From contig PWWI01000107.1 in assembly GCA_003561535.1 (NCBI GenBank), forward strand, positions 1 through 36,356: a DNA stretch of 36,356 bases. The letters are read 5' to 3'. The notes below the pieces were generated by a model. It was given only the letters and a program-made list of their open reading frames with translations, ran no database searches and was not told where the DNA came from. Source of the DNA: Nitriliruptoraceae bacterium (GTDB lineage: Bacteria; Actinomycetota; Nitriliruptoria; Nitriliruptorales; Nitriliruptoraceae). Of this stretch, positions 23,070 through 32,737 are shown piece by piece; the first letter of the stretch is position 1; each line of letters starts with the position of its first letter. Made by a program: the position numbers and the translations under genes.

Positions 23070-23714
23070 TCAGGCGTCCGCGGTCTCGACCCCGAGCTCG
23101 TCCATGAGCCGACGGACCCGCTGCTCGATGTCATCGCGGATCTGCCGGACCGAGTCCACACCCTTGCCGGCCGGGTCCTCCAGCTCCCAGTCGAGGTAAC
23201 GCTTGCCGGGCAGCACAGGGCAGGCGTCCCCGCAGCCCATGGAGACGATCACGTCGGCGACGCCGACGGTCTCATCGGTCCACGGCTTCGGGTACTGGTC
23301 GGTGATGTCGATGCCCTTCTCCGCCATGGCCTCCACGGCGGAGGGGTTGATCGTCTCCGCCGGTGCGGACCCGCCGGAGAGGACCTGGACCCGGTCACCG
23401 GCGAGGTGCCGGAGCCAGCCGGAGGCCATCTGGGAGCGGCCGGCGTTGTGGACGCAGAGGAACAGCACGGTGGGGGTGTCGGACACGAGGAGTCCTTCCA
23501 TCTGGGCGATCGCGGTGAGGCGCTCCCGAGCGAAGCGCTCGGCGAGCAGGGACACGTAGTCGAGGTAGACGGCCCCGGAGAGCCGCTCCAGGGAGTCGTC
23601 GAGGTAGCGCTGGATGGTCTCGAGGTTGAAGGTGCCGTCGAACTCGCGTTGCAGTCGGACCGCAGCCTCGGTCAGGGCGTGACGTTGCGCCAGGGAGAGT
23701 GCCAGAGTGGCCAT
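23070..23714 (-). CDS. arsC: arsenate reductase, LMW-PTP type, with N-terminal helical domain
   Basis: The 214-residue protein joins an N-terminal helical bundle (about 10-75, LERLSGAVYLDYVSLLAERF) to an LMW-PTP-type arsenate reductase. The active-site loop is LFLCVHNAGRSQM (Cys87, Arg93). MGCGDACPVLPGKRYLDWEL contributes Cys161 and Cys165, the resolving cysteines expected for a thiol cascade. A corynebacterial ArsC has the same two-part layout. It reduces As(V) to As(III) in the cytoplasm. ATG 23714 is preceded by AGGAG. The gene lies 46 bases downstream of the ArsR-ArsC fusion, probably in one operon. No arsenite efflux pump is present. Confidence 0.93.
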   Translation of the reverse strand: MATLALSLAQRHALTEAAVRLQREFDGTFNLETIQRYLDDSLERLSGAVYLDYVSLLAERFARERLTAIAQMEGLLVSDTPTVLFLCVHNAGRSQMASGWLRHLAGDRVQVLSGGSAPAETINPSAVEAMAEKGIDITDQYPKPWTDETVGVADVIVSMGCGDACPVLPGKRYLDWELEDPAGKGVDSVRQIRDDIEQRVRRLMDELGVETADA

Positions 23715-23760
23715 GGTGGTGCTCCTGTGGGGCTGCCACCGAGCGGGTGCCGGTGGACGT

Positions 23761-24456
23761 TCATGCCGCCGTCGTGACGCTGGCTGCCAGCAGGTCGATC
23801 CGGGCGGCGAGCTCCAGGTAGGCGGCCTCGAACTCCTCCGGCCCACCCTCGATCGGGTCCGGCACGCTACAGTGCAGCGTCGGCGCGGGGAAGGGTGGCC
23901 CGGCCTCCCGGGCCCGATCGCACACCGACACCACCAGGTCGGGTGCAGTCACGACCGCGTCGTAGCCCTGAGGGCGCGCGGCCGAGAGGTCGATCCCGTG
24001 GCGCTCAGCGGTGGCCACCGCCAGTGGGTGGACGGCCGGTGCCGGCTGCCGGCCCGCCGAGCCGGCCCGTCGGCCCGTGGCCCGCTCCCACAGCGCCGCG
24101 GCGAGCTGGGACCGCGCCGCGTTGTGGGTACAGACGAACAGCACGTCGTCGGCCACGAGCCCCGGGACGGGACCGAGCTCGGTCACCGCCGCCAGCCGGA
24201 GCCGGACGTAGCGCCGGCGTGCGTCCCCCTCCGAGGCCGTGCGCTCGATCAGCCCGACCTCCTCGAGGACACCGAGGTGGAACGCCACGAGGTTGGACCC
24301 GAGCCCGGTCAGCTCGGCCAGCTCGCCCGGGGTGCGGTCCGACAGACGGAGCGCGTCCACCACCGCCAGCCGACGCTCGTCGCCCAGGGCACGGTAGAGG
24401 GCCGCCCGGCACGCCCGGTTCGACGCGCCAGCATCGGCTGCCCCCTCACCACCCAC
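23761..24456 (-). CDS. ArsR-type regulator fused to an LMW-PTP/ArsC-like domain
   Basis: The 231-residue protein has an ArsR-like winged helix (about 15-90; LYRALGDERRLAVVDALRLS, GSNLVAFHLGVLEEVGLIER) followed by a phosphatase-fold domain. That domain carries the loop VLFVCTHNAARSQLAAALWE (Cys109, Arg115). Further cysteines lie in VSVCDRA (Cys179) and HCSVPDP (Cys196). The classical metal box of E. coli ArsR (ELCVCDL) is absent, so sensing may use other cysteines or the fused domain. GTG 24456 has GGGAGG four bases upstream; longer readings would run through the promoter and operator. Direct enzyme activity of the second domain is inferred only from the loop. Confidence 0.9.
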   Translation of the reverse strand: MGGEGAADAGASNRACRAALYRALGDERRLAVVDALRLSDRTPGELAELTGLGSNLVAFHLGVLEEVGLIERTASEGDARRRYVRLRLAAVTELGPVPGLVADDVLFVCTHNAARSQLAAALWERATGRRAGSAGRQPAPAVHPLAVATAERHGIDLSAARPQGYDAVVTAPDLVVSVCDRAREAGPPFPAPTLHCSVPDPIEGGPEEFEAAYLELAARIDLLAASVTTAA

Positions 24457-24476
24457 GCGGCCTCCCACTACCTCGA

Positions 24477-26027
<1,551 letters not shown>

Positions 26028-26048
26028 GCCCGTCCGGCCACCCCCCGC

Positions 26049-27017
26049 TCAGGCGAAGATGCCCGCGATCTCCTCCACCGCGGCCGGATCGAGCTGCTCC
26101 AGCGCCGACAGGGCCTGCATGTTCTCCCTGACCTGCTCGACCCGGGAGGCTCCGGTGATCACCGTGGAGACGTGGGGGTTGGCGGCCGTCCAGGCGATGG
26201 CCAGCTGCGCCATGGTGACCCCGTAGTCGCGCTCGGCGACCTCCTTGAAGCGCCGCAGCGCCTCGTTGTGCCGCCCGTCGGCCAGCCGCTTGCCCAACCA
26301 CTCGTAGCCTTCGAGGGCGGCCCGACTGTCCTCGGGGACGCCGTCGAGGTACTTGCCCGTCAGCAGCCCGGACGCCAGCGGGGACCAGATGGTCGTCCCG
26401 AGCCCGATGTCGGTGTAGAGCCGGGCGTACTCCTTCTCCACCCGGTCCCGCCACAGCAGGTTGTACTGCGGCTGCTCGGTGATGGGCTTGTGCCATCCGT
26501 GGCGGTCGGCGATGTCCCAGGCCCCCCGGATCTCGTCGGCGGTCCACTCCGAGGTCCCCCAGTACAGGGCCCGGCCGCGGTCGATCGCGTCGGACATCGC
26601 GCGGACCGTCTCCTCCAGCGGGGTCTCGGGGTCGGCGCGGTGGCAGTAGATGACGTCGAGGTGGTCGAGACCGAACCGGTCCAGGGAGGCATCGACGGCC
26701 TCCAGCAGGTACTTGCGGTTCAGGGTGTTCTTCGTGTGAGGGGTGTTGTGGATGCCCCAGAAGAACTTGCTCGTCACCACGTACTCGTGGCGCTGCCAGC
26801 CGAGGTCGCGGATGGCCTCGCCCATGATGCGCTCCGACTCGCCGCCGGCGTACACCTCGGCGTTGTCGAAGAAGTTCACACCGGCCTCGAAGGCCGCGGC
26901 CATGCAGTCCTTCGCTCGGTCGACGTCGAGCTGGCTCTTGAAGGTGACCCAGGAGCCGAAGCTCAGGACCGAGACCTTCAGGCCCGAGTTGCCAAGGCGG
27001 CGGTACGGCATCTCCAC
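26049..27017 (-). CDS. aldo/keto reductase (potassium-channel beta-subunit-like)
   Basis: This 322-residue NADPH-dependent oxidoreductase has the catalytic tetrad in context: [20 protein letters not shown] (Asp and Tyr), [10 protein letters not shown] (Lys) and [17 protein letters not shown] (His). It continues with [20 protein letters not shown] and ends with VIPG-type [17 protein letters not shown]. The sequence is closest in style to the channel beta-subunit branch, whose bacterial members reduce aldehydes. GTG 27017 is preferred over ATG 27011 because AGGAG lies six bases before it. The gene diverges from the epimerase gene. Confidence 0.93.
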   Translation of the reverse strand: MEMPYRRLGNSGLKVSVLSFGSWVTFKSQLDVDRAKDCMAAAFEAGVNFFDNAEVYAGGESERIMGEAIRDLGWQRHEYVVTSKFFWGIHNTPHTKNTLNRKYLLEAVDASLDRFGLDHLDVIYCHRADPETPLEETVRAMSDAIDRGRALYWGTSEWTADEIRGAWDIADRHGWHKPITEQPQYNLLWRDRVEKEYARLYTDIGLGTTIWSPLASGLLTGKYLDGVPEDSRAALEGYEWLGKRLADGRHNEALRRFKEVAERDYGVTMAQLAIAWTAANPHVSTVITGASRVEQVRENMQALSALEQLDPAAVEEIAGIFA

Positions 27018-27073
27018 GGTGTGCTCCTCGTGTCCGTCGTGTGCGTCGGGGCGCTCCGACGCGGGTGGCTGCG

Positions 27074-27079
27074 AGGCTA
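27074..27079 (-). promoter_or_regulatory. candidate -10 box for the aldo/keto reductase gene
   Basis: TAGCCT on the minus strand, 56 bases before GTG 27017. Confidence 0.45.
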
Positions 27080-27143
27080 TGCCACCCGTCGGACGGCTCC
27101 GACCCACGGCCCTGCCCGCGCGTCCGGGGGCGGCCGGGACGGG

Positions 27144-27149
27144 TAGCGT
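27144..27149 (+). promoter_or_regulatory. candidate -10 box for the epimerase gene
   Basis: TAGCGT, 47 bases before ATG 27197. Confidence 0.5.
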
Positions 27150-27196
27150 GAGGCGCTGCGACGTCAGCTCCGACGCCCACCTCGGGAGGCAACCCG

Positions 27197-28129
27197 ATGG
27201 CACGTGTGCTCCTGACCGGCGCCACCGGCTTCGTCGGTGGCCGGATCGCCACGCGGCTGGCGATGCTCGACCACCCGGTCGTCGCGCCGGTGCGCCGCCA
27301 CGACGACCACCTCGCCGAGCTCGGGGTGGAACTCCACCTCGGCGGCTTCGAGGCGGTGACGCCCGCCCTCCTCGCGGACGTCGAGGTGGTCGTGCACGCC
27401 GCTGCCACCGCCGGACCGGATCTGGCCACCGCCGCCGCGGTCAACGTCGAGGGGACCCGGCGTCTGCGCGATGCCGCCGTGGAGGCCGGTACCCCCCGGT
27501 TCGTCCACGTGTCGACCACCTCGGTGTACGCGGACCCGTCGGAGGACGTGCGGGTCGTGGACGAGGACGCACCCCTGGTCGCCGACGACGACGAGGACGC
27601 CAGCCCCTACGCGCGCACCAAGGCCGGCGCCGACCGGCTCCTGCTGGCCACGCAGGAGGGCCCGGCGGTGGCGATCCTGCGACCACCGGCGGTGCTCGGC
27701 GCCGGGCCGACCTCCACCTGGGGAACCCGGGTGCCGACGGCGATCGCCGAGGGCCGCGGCTTCCCCGCTCCCCGGGGGCGGAGCTTCGCCTTCGTGCACG
27801 TCGAGGACCTCGTCGACGCGATCGAGACAGCCGCCGCCCTGGACGACCCGTGGACGCCGTCGCCGGCCGGGCCCGCCCCCGGCGCGCCGCTCGTGGCCAA
27901 CGTGGTGGGCGGCCACGTCACCGTGGCCGACTACCTCGACGCCGTCGTCGACCTGCTCCCCGGCCCGGTGCCGGAGCGACCCGGCACCGACGAGCCGGCG
28001 TGGGCCGGCAGGTACGCCACCGACCGGCTCCCCCGCGCACTCGGCATCGCCCCCCACCGCAGCTTCCGCGCCGGCATGGCGGAGATCGCCGACGCGTGGA
28101 CGACCCAGGACCAGGAGCAGCCTCGATGA
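27197..28129 (+). CDS. NAD-dependent epimerase/dehydratase family protein
   Basis: This 310-residue extended short-chain dehydrogenase has the nucleotide-binding motif [18 protein letters not shown], the [16 protein letters not shown] helix, [17 protein letters not shown], and the catalytic YxxxK in [26 protein letters not shown] and [13 protein letters not shown] are also typical. The substrate is probably a nucleotide sugar or a sterol/flavonoid-like alcohol, but the sequence does not decide. ATG 27197 has GGGAGG upstream. Its stop overlaps the next gene's start by four bases (ATGA). A fragment closely matching codons of [11 protein letters not shown] recurs at 29853. Confidence 0.92.
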   Translation: MARVLLTGATGFVGGRIATRLAMLDHPVVAPVRRHDDHLAELGVELHLGGFEAVTPALLADVEVVVHAAATAGPDLATAAAVNVEGTRRLRDAAVEAGTPRFVHVSTTSVYADPSEDVRVVDEDAPLVADDDEDASPYARTKAGADRLLLATQEGPAVAILRPPAVLGAGPTSTWGTRVPTAIAEGRGFPAPRGRSFAFVHVEDLVDAIETAAALDDPWTPSPAGPAPGAPLVANVVGGHVTVADYLDAVVDLLPGPVPERPGTDEPAWAGRYATDRLPRALGIAPHRSFRAGMAEIADAWTTQDQEQPR

Positions 28130-28458
28130 CGACCCGACAGCGCGCGCGACAGGGCTGGCGACGCACCGTCCCGGCGCAGCTCAGCGAGGAGCAGTCCGCC
28201 CGTCTGCGGGGACTGATGGAGGACCCCGACACCTGGGTGCTACGCCACGCCTGGGACGCCTACCTGCTGAACGGCGAACCGGGCCGGCTGATCGACCCGG
28301 CCGAGCTGACCAATGACCACCTCGTGGCGTCCCTGGAGTGGTTGCGGCAGCAGCGCCACCCGCTGTACCGAGCGCTGGAAGGTGGCAGCCGCGCACCGGA
28401 GGGCTGGCTCGAGTCGCTACCGCTGCACCGGCGGCTGGTCGAGCTCCTCAACCGCTGA
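28126..28458 (+). CDS. hypothetical protein, 110 residues, coupled to the epimerase
   Basis: I do not recognise this protein. It is helical, rich in Arg, Leu and Trp, with no membrane segment: GWRRTVPAQLSEEQSARLRG, TWVLRHAWDAYLLNGEPG, LVASLEWLRQQRHPLYRALE and LHRRLVELLNR. The start overlaps the epimerase stop (ATGA), which implies translational coupling. A diverged copy of its last 25 bases, including the stop, is fused to an epimerase fragment at 29888-29912, consistent with the pair having once been duplicated as a unit. Confidence 0.8.
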   Translation: MTTRQRARQGWRRTVPAQLSEEQSARLRGLMEDPDTWVLRHAWDAYLLNGEPGRLIDPAELTNDHLVASLEWLRQQRHPLYRALEGGSRAPEGWLESLPLHRRLVELLNR

Positions 28459-28490
28459 GCTCGCAGGGCTGGGCACAGCTGGTCACCTCG

Positions 28491-28630
28491 GTCGGCCCCC
28501 ACCACTACCGGGGCCCACGTCGGGCCGGCTGCGGGCCGCAGCCGGCCCCCGCCGGCCCCCGTCGGCCCCCGCCGGCCCCCGCCGGCCCCCGCCGGCCATC
28601 GCGGGCCATCGCGGGCCATCGCGGGCCATC
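28491..28630 (+). repeat. tandem decamer array
   Basis: From 28541 to 28630 nine head-to-tail 10-base units are visible. Five are GCCGGCCCCC (one reads GTCGG), one is the hybrid GCCGGCCATC, and three are GCGGGCCATC. An isolated GTCGGCCCCC unit lies at 28491-28500. The phase never breaks. The array lies between convergent genes and encodes nothing convincing. It runs without a gap into the first hairpin repeat at 28631. Confidence 0.9.
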
Positions 28631-28670
28631 GCGGGCGAGAACCAGCAGATACCGGCTGCTTCTCCCCACC
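28631..28670. repeat. hairpin repeat, copy 1
   Basis: The left arm is 28634-28646 (GGCGAGAACCAGC) and the right arm 28655-28667 (GCTGCTTCTCCCC), with an eight-base loop. Copy 2 begins 72 bases further on; they match at about 35 of 40 positions. It begins where the decamer array ends. Confidence 0.85.
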
Positions 28671-28702
28671 GAACCCCGCGCACAACCGACCCACACGCGA
28701 CC

Positions 28703-28742
28703 GCGGGCGAGAACCAGCGGATAGTGGCTGCTTCTCGCCGCC
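28703..28742. repeat. hairpin repeat, copy 2
   Basis: The arms 28706-28718 (GGCGAGAACCAGC) and 28727-28739 (GCTGCTTCTCGCC) pair with one mismatch around the loop GGATAGTG. It lies 27 bases from the stop of the convergent hydrolase gene, so it could also act as a bidirectional terminator. Confidence 0.85.
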
Positions 28743-28768
28743 GGGTGTCGGGCCGGCGGACCTCGCCC

Positions 28769-29602
28769 TCAGCGCCGGGGCCCGGAGGGGACGTGTTCGG
28801 CGAGGAAGGAGAGCAGCGCCTGGTTGAACGCCTCGGGGTTCTCCTGGTTGACGAGGTGGCCGCCGGCGACGACCTCGTGGCGGACCGCGGGCCGACGTGC
28901 CGCCCACCGGTGCATCGACTCGAGGACGGACCGCTCCTCCTGCTCGCCGTGCACGAGCAGCACCGGGACGTCATGCGAGCGGGCTCGCTCCTCGCGCAGG
29001 TACCCGTCCATCGCGGCGAAGGAGACCGCCACGAAGCCGCGCTTGTCGAGCTGCTCCGTGGCGTGCGCGATGTAGGCACGGACCTCCGGGTCCTTGGTGA
29101 CCACGACGGTGAACACCCGGCGCAACAGCCGGTCCGGCCAGGCCCTGATCATGTGGACCCGCAGGCGCTGCAGCACCCGCATCACCCGACCCGGGCGGTC
29201 ACCGAGCGCCGGGGCGCCGATGACGACCATCGCGGCGACCCGGTCCGGGTAGCGGTCCAGCAGGTCCTGGACCACCATGCCACCGAGGGACTGTCCGGCG
29301 ATCACGGCACGGTCGACCGGGACATCATCGAGGATCGCGACGAGGTCGTCGGCGATCTGCGCCAGGCTGATGTCGGGTCCCATCGGCTGGCTGCGTCCGT
29401 GCCCGCGGATGTCCCAGGTCAGCACCCGGTAGCCGGCCTCGACCAGCACCGGGACCTGTCCGCTGAAGGCGTGCCGGTCGAGTGAGACGCCGTGGGTCAG
29501 GGCGATCAGGGGGCCGTCCTCCGGCCCCTGGAGCCAGTAGGTGAGCCGGCTCCCGTCGCGCTCGAGCTCGCGGGCCTCGGGATGGAGCTGGTGCGTCGTC
29601 AT
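28769..29602 (-). CDS. alpha/beta hydrolase
   Basis: This 277-residue hydrolase has LIALTHGVSLDRHAFSGQVP, WDIRGHGRSQPMGPDISLAQ, the nucleophile elbow VIAGQSLGGMVV, and the late acid and histidine in PVLLVHGEQEERS and VVAGGHLVNQENPEAFN. The sequence is in the style of esterases and haloperoxidase-like hydrolases; the substrate is unknown. ATG 29602 has a G-rich stretch upstream but no clear AGGAG. It converges on the repeat region and reads away from the Rieske gene. Confidence 0.9.
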   Translation of the reverse strand: MTTHQLHPEARELERDGSRLTYWLQGPEDGPLIALTHGVSLDRHAFSGQVPVLVEAGYRVLTWDIRGHGRSQPMGPDISLAQIADDLVAILDDVPVDRAVIAGQSLGGMVVQDLLDRYPDRVAAMVVIGAPALGDRPGRVMRVLQRLRVHMIRAWPDRLLRRVFTVVVTKDPEVRAYIAHATEQLDKRGFVAVSFAAMDGYLREERARSHDVPVLLVHGEQEERSVLESMHRWAARRPAVRHEVVAGGHLVNQENPEAFNQALLSFLAEHVPSGPRR

Positions 29603-29852
29603 GTCGGTCAACCCCCCGGGAGGTCTCGCTGGTCGGGACGGAGGCGACGGTGAGAACACCAGCAGCCGACCGCGCCTCCACCTCGCCGTGAACGGGCCAC
29701 AGGACGGCCTGGTGGGCACAACCCTCGACCATCCATCGAAGGAGGAACCGGACCGGGCTACCAGCGGCGTCGGTCCGTCGGCAGCGGGGACCATCGGCCA
29801 TACCCGGACCACCTCGGCCCGCCAACCCACCGACCGTCATCCACCCGACGTG

Positions 29853-29912
29853 GTACCGGAGCGACCAGGAACCGACGAGCCGGCCAGTGGTCGAACTCCT
29901 CCACCGCTGAGC
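29853..29912 (+). pseudogene. fused fragments of the epimerase and the 110-residue gene
   Basis: Bases 29853-29884 match epimerase bases 27968-27999 at 29 of 32 positions and still read [11 protein letters not shown]. Bases 29888-29912 match 28436-28460, the end of the 110-residue gene with its stop, at 23 of 25. Between the source segments lie about 430 bases that are missing here. The join falls at CGGC, present in both source segments. This looks like the decayed, internally deleted remnant of a second copy of the gene pair. Confidence 0.75.
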
Positions 29913-29933
29913 CCAGGCGCCGCCGTCGCGGGT

Positions 29934-29939
29934 TACCGT
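29934..29939 (+). promoter_or_regulatory. candidate -10 box for the Rieske gene
   Basis: TACCGT, 29 bases before ATG 29969 and 22 bases after the scar. Confidence 0.5.
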
Positions 29940-29968
29940 GGTGATCCGCGAGGAACAGGACGCGAGAC

Positions 29969-30319
29969 ATGGCGCGTGAGATCGAGGTCGGACCCGCAGC
30001 CGAGCTGCTACCAGGGACGATCCACCGTGCCGATCGGTACGCCGTGGGCAACTCGCAGGACGAACTGTTCGCGGTGACCCGACGGTGCCGCCACCTCGGT
30101 GCCGATCTGGCCGATGGGTCGATCGATGACAACGGGTGCCTCGTGTGTCCGTGGCATGGCGCCAGCTACGACGTCGCCAGCGGCCGCATGACGCGGGGCC
30201 CGCAGGGCATCTTCGCGAAGATCCCCGGGCTGGGTGCCGGCTTCAAGCTGTTGACGCGCTTCCTGCCGCTCGGCCGAGGCACGGTCGTCAAGCGAGACGG
30301 CAAGGTGTTCGTCCGGTAG
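29969..30319 (+). CDS. Rieske (2Fe-2S) domain protein
   Basis: This 116-residue protein is a small Rieske ferredoxin-like domain. The cluster ligands are Cys-x-His in VTRRCRHLGADLADG and Cys-x2-His in CLVCPWHGASYDVASGR. The spacing and the PWHG motif fit the type found in ferredoxin subunits of oxygenases. It has no membrane anchor. The C-terminal part (LGAGFKLLTRFLPLGRGTVV) carries on the beta fold. ATG 29969 has AGGA eight bases upstream. No oxygenase or reductase gene adjoins it, so its redox partner is unknown. Confidence 0.93.
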   Translation: MAREIEVGPAAELLPGTIHRADRYAVGNSQDELFAVTRRCRHLGADLADGSIDDNGCLVCPWHGASYDVASGRMTRGPQGIFAKIPGLGAGFKLLTRFLPLGRGTVVKRDGKVFVR

Positions 30320-30395
30320 CGACCACGGAGCAGGGGCTCGTCCGCCGGACCTGCCGCCCGTGCAGCCCGTCGAGAGCGGACGGCGGCGCGGCCGC

Positions 30396-31190
30396 TCAGG
30401 GCTGCAGCGCGTCGGCGGTCCGCTGCAGCGCGGCGATCCACCGGTCCGGAGCGGTCGCCTTGCCCCGCAGATGCTCGGCCACCTCGGGGTGCGGCAGGAC
30501 CAGGAAGCGACCGTCGCCGAGCGCGGCGACGACGTCGTCGGCCACCTCTCCGGGGGTCAGGACCGGACCGGCCGCCCGGACCGCGCGCCCGGCGATCCCC
30601 TGATCGGCCTCGCGGAGCAACGCGGTCTCGACGCCCTGAGGGCACAGGGCGGCGACCTGGATCCCCCGACCGCCGTAGGTGATCGCCAGCCACTCCGCGA
30701 ACGCCACGGCGGCGTGCTTGGTGACGGTGTACGGCGCATCACCGATCATGGTCAGCAGGCCCGCTGCCGAGCAGGTGTGGACGAAGGCGCCCGAGCCCCG
30801 GTCCAGCATGCCCGGCAGCGCCGCCCGCGCGGCGTGCACGTGGGCCAGCACGTTGACCTCGTAGCTGCGCTGCCACTGCTCGAGTGGAGCATCCACGCCC
30901 TCGCCCGTGCCGATGCCGGCGTTCGACACCACGATATCCAGCCCGTCGAAGGCGCTCTCAGCCGTGGTGACCATGGCGGTCACCGCTTCAGGGTCGGCGA
31001 CGTCGACGGCCCGCCCGATGGCCTCGATCCCCGCGGCCGCCAGCTCGTCGGCCACCGCCGTAGCTCCGCCCCCGTCGAGGTCGGCCACGAGCACACCTCG
31101 GGCGCCCGCCGCCGCCATCGCCCTGGCGATGGCGGCCCCGATCCCACTGGCGCCGCCGGTCACCACGACGCTCGCGCCCTCGACCTCCAC
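30396..31190 (-). CDS. short-chain dehydrogenase/reductase (SDR)
   Basis: This 264-residue classical SDR has the cofactor motif VVVTGGASGIGAAIARAM, an Asp after the second strand (LVADLDGGG) that favours NAD(H), IVVSNAGIG, VHTCSAAGLL with the catalytic Ser region, and the YxxxK pair in APYTVTKHAAVAFAEW. AALCPQGVETALL follows. The substrate is unknown. GTG 31190 is chosen because GAGGGG lies five bases upstream; a GTG six bases earlier sits on the ribosome site. The 76 bases to the Rieske gene end are convergent space without a strong hairpin. Confidence 0.92.
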   Translation of the reverse strand: MEVEGASVVVTGGASGIGAAIARAMAAAGARGVLVADLDGGGATAVADELAAAGIEAIGRAVDVADPEAVTAMVTTAESAFDGLDIVVSNAGIGTGEGVDAPLEQWQRSYEVNVLAHVHAARAALPGMLDRGSGAFVHTCSAAGLLTMIGDAPYTVTKHAAVAFAEWLAITYGGRGIQVAALCPQGVETALLREADQGIAGRAVRAAGPVLTPGEVADDVVAALGDGRFLVLPHPEVAEHLRGKATAPDRWIAALQRTADALQP

Positions 31191-31218
31191 CGCCACCCCT
31201 CGCTGTCGCTGGCGGGGC

Positions 31219-31224
31219 ACGCTA
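31219..31224 (-). promoter_or_regulatory. candidate -10 box for the SDR gene
   Basis: TAGCGT on the minus strand, 28 bases before GTG 31190, in the 44-base gap after the membrane hydrolase gene. Confidence 0.45.
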
Positions 31225-31234
31225 GCCGTGGGGC

Positions 31235-32737
31235 TCAGGCCAACGGGAACAGGATGGCCAGCATCCAGCCGAGGAGCACCGCCGTTGCGGCGCCCGCCGC
31301 CCACGGTCGCTGGACCGGGAGCCACACCGCCACCGCCACCGTCAGCAGGACCGGGATCAGGGGCAGCAGCAGCACCAGGAAGCCCAGCCCGGGTATCACG
31401 CTCGCGGCCACGGCGAAGCCCGCGGTGGTCACCAGCGCCAGCAGCACCCACCCCCCCGCCGCCCGCCAACCCCGGGGTCCCTGCAGCGTGGTAGCCAGCG
31501 CCACGGACCAGGGCAGCACCAGCGCCACGAACACCACGAGCAGCCAGGCGCGGCTCCCGCTCGGTAGAGCAGGGAGCCAGACCCGCGATCCGAGCGCCGG
31601 GAGCGCTACCGCGAGCACCAGCACCAGCAGCGCCGCCCATCCGAGGTCGCGGCCGCCGGGGACCGGTGGGCGGGGCCCGACCCACAGCCACACCCCACCC
31701 GCGAGCAGCAGCCACACGGCCAGGAGGGGCGCGACCAGCATCCCACCGAACCCGGCCAGCTCGACCGCCGCCCCCGCGACGGCCAGGACGACGGTCGCGG
31801 CGAGCGCACCGAGTGCCGCACCGAGCACCCCCCGACCCGTGGCCCGCGGCGCGGGCAACGGGTCGACCAGGACCGGGGCCACCGAGCGCCACAGCACCAC
31901 CACGGCCAGCAGGTGCAGCGCCCACCACCCGATCAGCGGAACGCCCCGGCCGGCCGGGTCGGCAGCGACCTCGAAGCTGGCGGCGAACCACGCGATGGAC
32001 CGGTCGTACATCTCGGGGCTGAACAGGATGCTGACGTGCTCCACCCCACCGATCACCGCGAGCTCGCGTCGCGGTGTCGCGGCGTCGGCGCCGGTGGGTC
32101 CCCCGGCCCGCTCGAGCAGGTCGCGGGCGTTGGCGACGAAGCGAGGCTCCCGCTCCCCCGCCAGCAGCAGCAGGTCGTTGGGGAGGGCGGACGTGACCTC
32201 GGCGTCGGTCGGGGAGACCGCCACGACGGCCGCGACCCGCTCCGGCGCGTCGAGCCCCGCGGTCATGACGGCACCGGAGCCCATGGAGTGGCCGAGCAGC
32301 CCGACCGGTCCCGCCCTGAACCCTTCGGTCTCGTTCAGCAGGTCAGCGGCCACCAGGACGTCGCGGGCGAGCCGATCGCGGCCGTCGGTGTGCAGGGGGC
32401 GTTGGTTGGCGCCGTGACCGGACAGGTCGGGCACGGCCACCGCGAACCCGGCGTCGGCCAACGCCAGGGCCGTGGAGCGCATCAGCTGTCGCGACCCGGA
32501 GAAGCCGTGGGCGACGACGACGCCCGGTGCGTCCGCCGCGGACGCCGCGGACGGCGGGACCAGCAGGTCCACCGGGACGCCGTCGCGCTCGACGGTCACC
32601 ACCCGCGCTCCGGCGGTGGCGTCCAAGACCTGCCACCAGGCGACGACGATGACCGCAACGGCGAGCAGCGCCACCAGGCGTCGCGGGACGCCGATCCGCA
32701 CCGGCCGCTCGAGGTCCAGGGGGGTGAGCTCGCTCAT
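31235..32737 (-). CDS. membrane-anchored alpha/beta hydrolase with C-terminal multi-helix domain
   Basis: The 500-residue protein starts with one membrane helix (about 19-38, RLVALLAVAVIVVAWWQVL). An alpha/beta hydrolase domain follows (about 45-260) with VVVAHGFSGSRQLMRSTALA, VPDLSGHGANQ, the elbow LLGHSMGSGAVM, and a His in GGVEHVSILFSPEMYD. After that come about seven hydrophobic helices up to the C-terminus. With an odd number of leading helices the hydrolase domain should lie outside the membrane. Substrate unknown. Its ATG overlaps the thioesterase stop (ATGA), so they are coupled. Confidence 0.88.
   Translation of the reverse strand: MSELTPLDLERPVRIGVPRRLVALLAVAVIVVAWWQVLDATAGARVVTVERDGVPVDLLVPPSAASAADAPGVVVAHGFSGSRQLMRSTALALADAGFAVAVPDLSGHGANQRPLHTDGRDRLARDVLVAADLLNETEGFRAGPVGLLGHSMGSGAVMTAGLDAPERVAAVVAVSPTDAEVTSALPNDLLLLAGEREPRFVANARDLLERAGGPTGADAATPRRELAVIGGVEHVSILFSPEMYDRSIAWFAASFEVAADPAGRGVPLIGWWALHLLAVVVLWRSVAPVLVDPLPAPRATGRGVLGAALGALAATVVLAVAGAAVELAGFGGMLVAPLLAVWLLLAGGVWLWVGPRPPVPGGRDLGWAALLVLVLAVALPALGSRVWLPALPSGSRAWLLVVFVALVLPWSVALATTLQGPRGWRAAGGWVLLALVTTAGFAVAASVIPGLGFLVLLLPLIPVLLTVAVAVWLPVQRPWAAGAATAVLLGWMLAILFPLA

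Larger units (their letters stand above)
29603..29968. other. gene-free stretch with a rearrangement scar
   Basis: These 366 bases separate the divergent hydrolase and Rieske genes. Apart from the scar at 29853-29912 and the Rieske promoter box I see no gene, RNA or strong hairpin. A plus-strand frame is open through part of it but has no ribosome site and no family resemblance outside the scar. Confidence 0.6.

Noticed and set aside
28541-28742. CRISPR array
   Set aside because: The decamers have no spacers and the two hairpin copies are only a pair with no further units; no cas gene is present.
28483-29079. Minus-strand coding frames across the repeat region
   Set aside because: The translations are produced by the decamer and hairpin repeats and by frame-shifted hydrolase sequence. 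None has a ribosome site or family resemblance.
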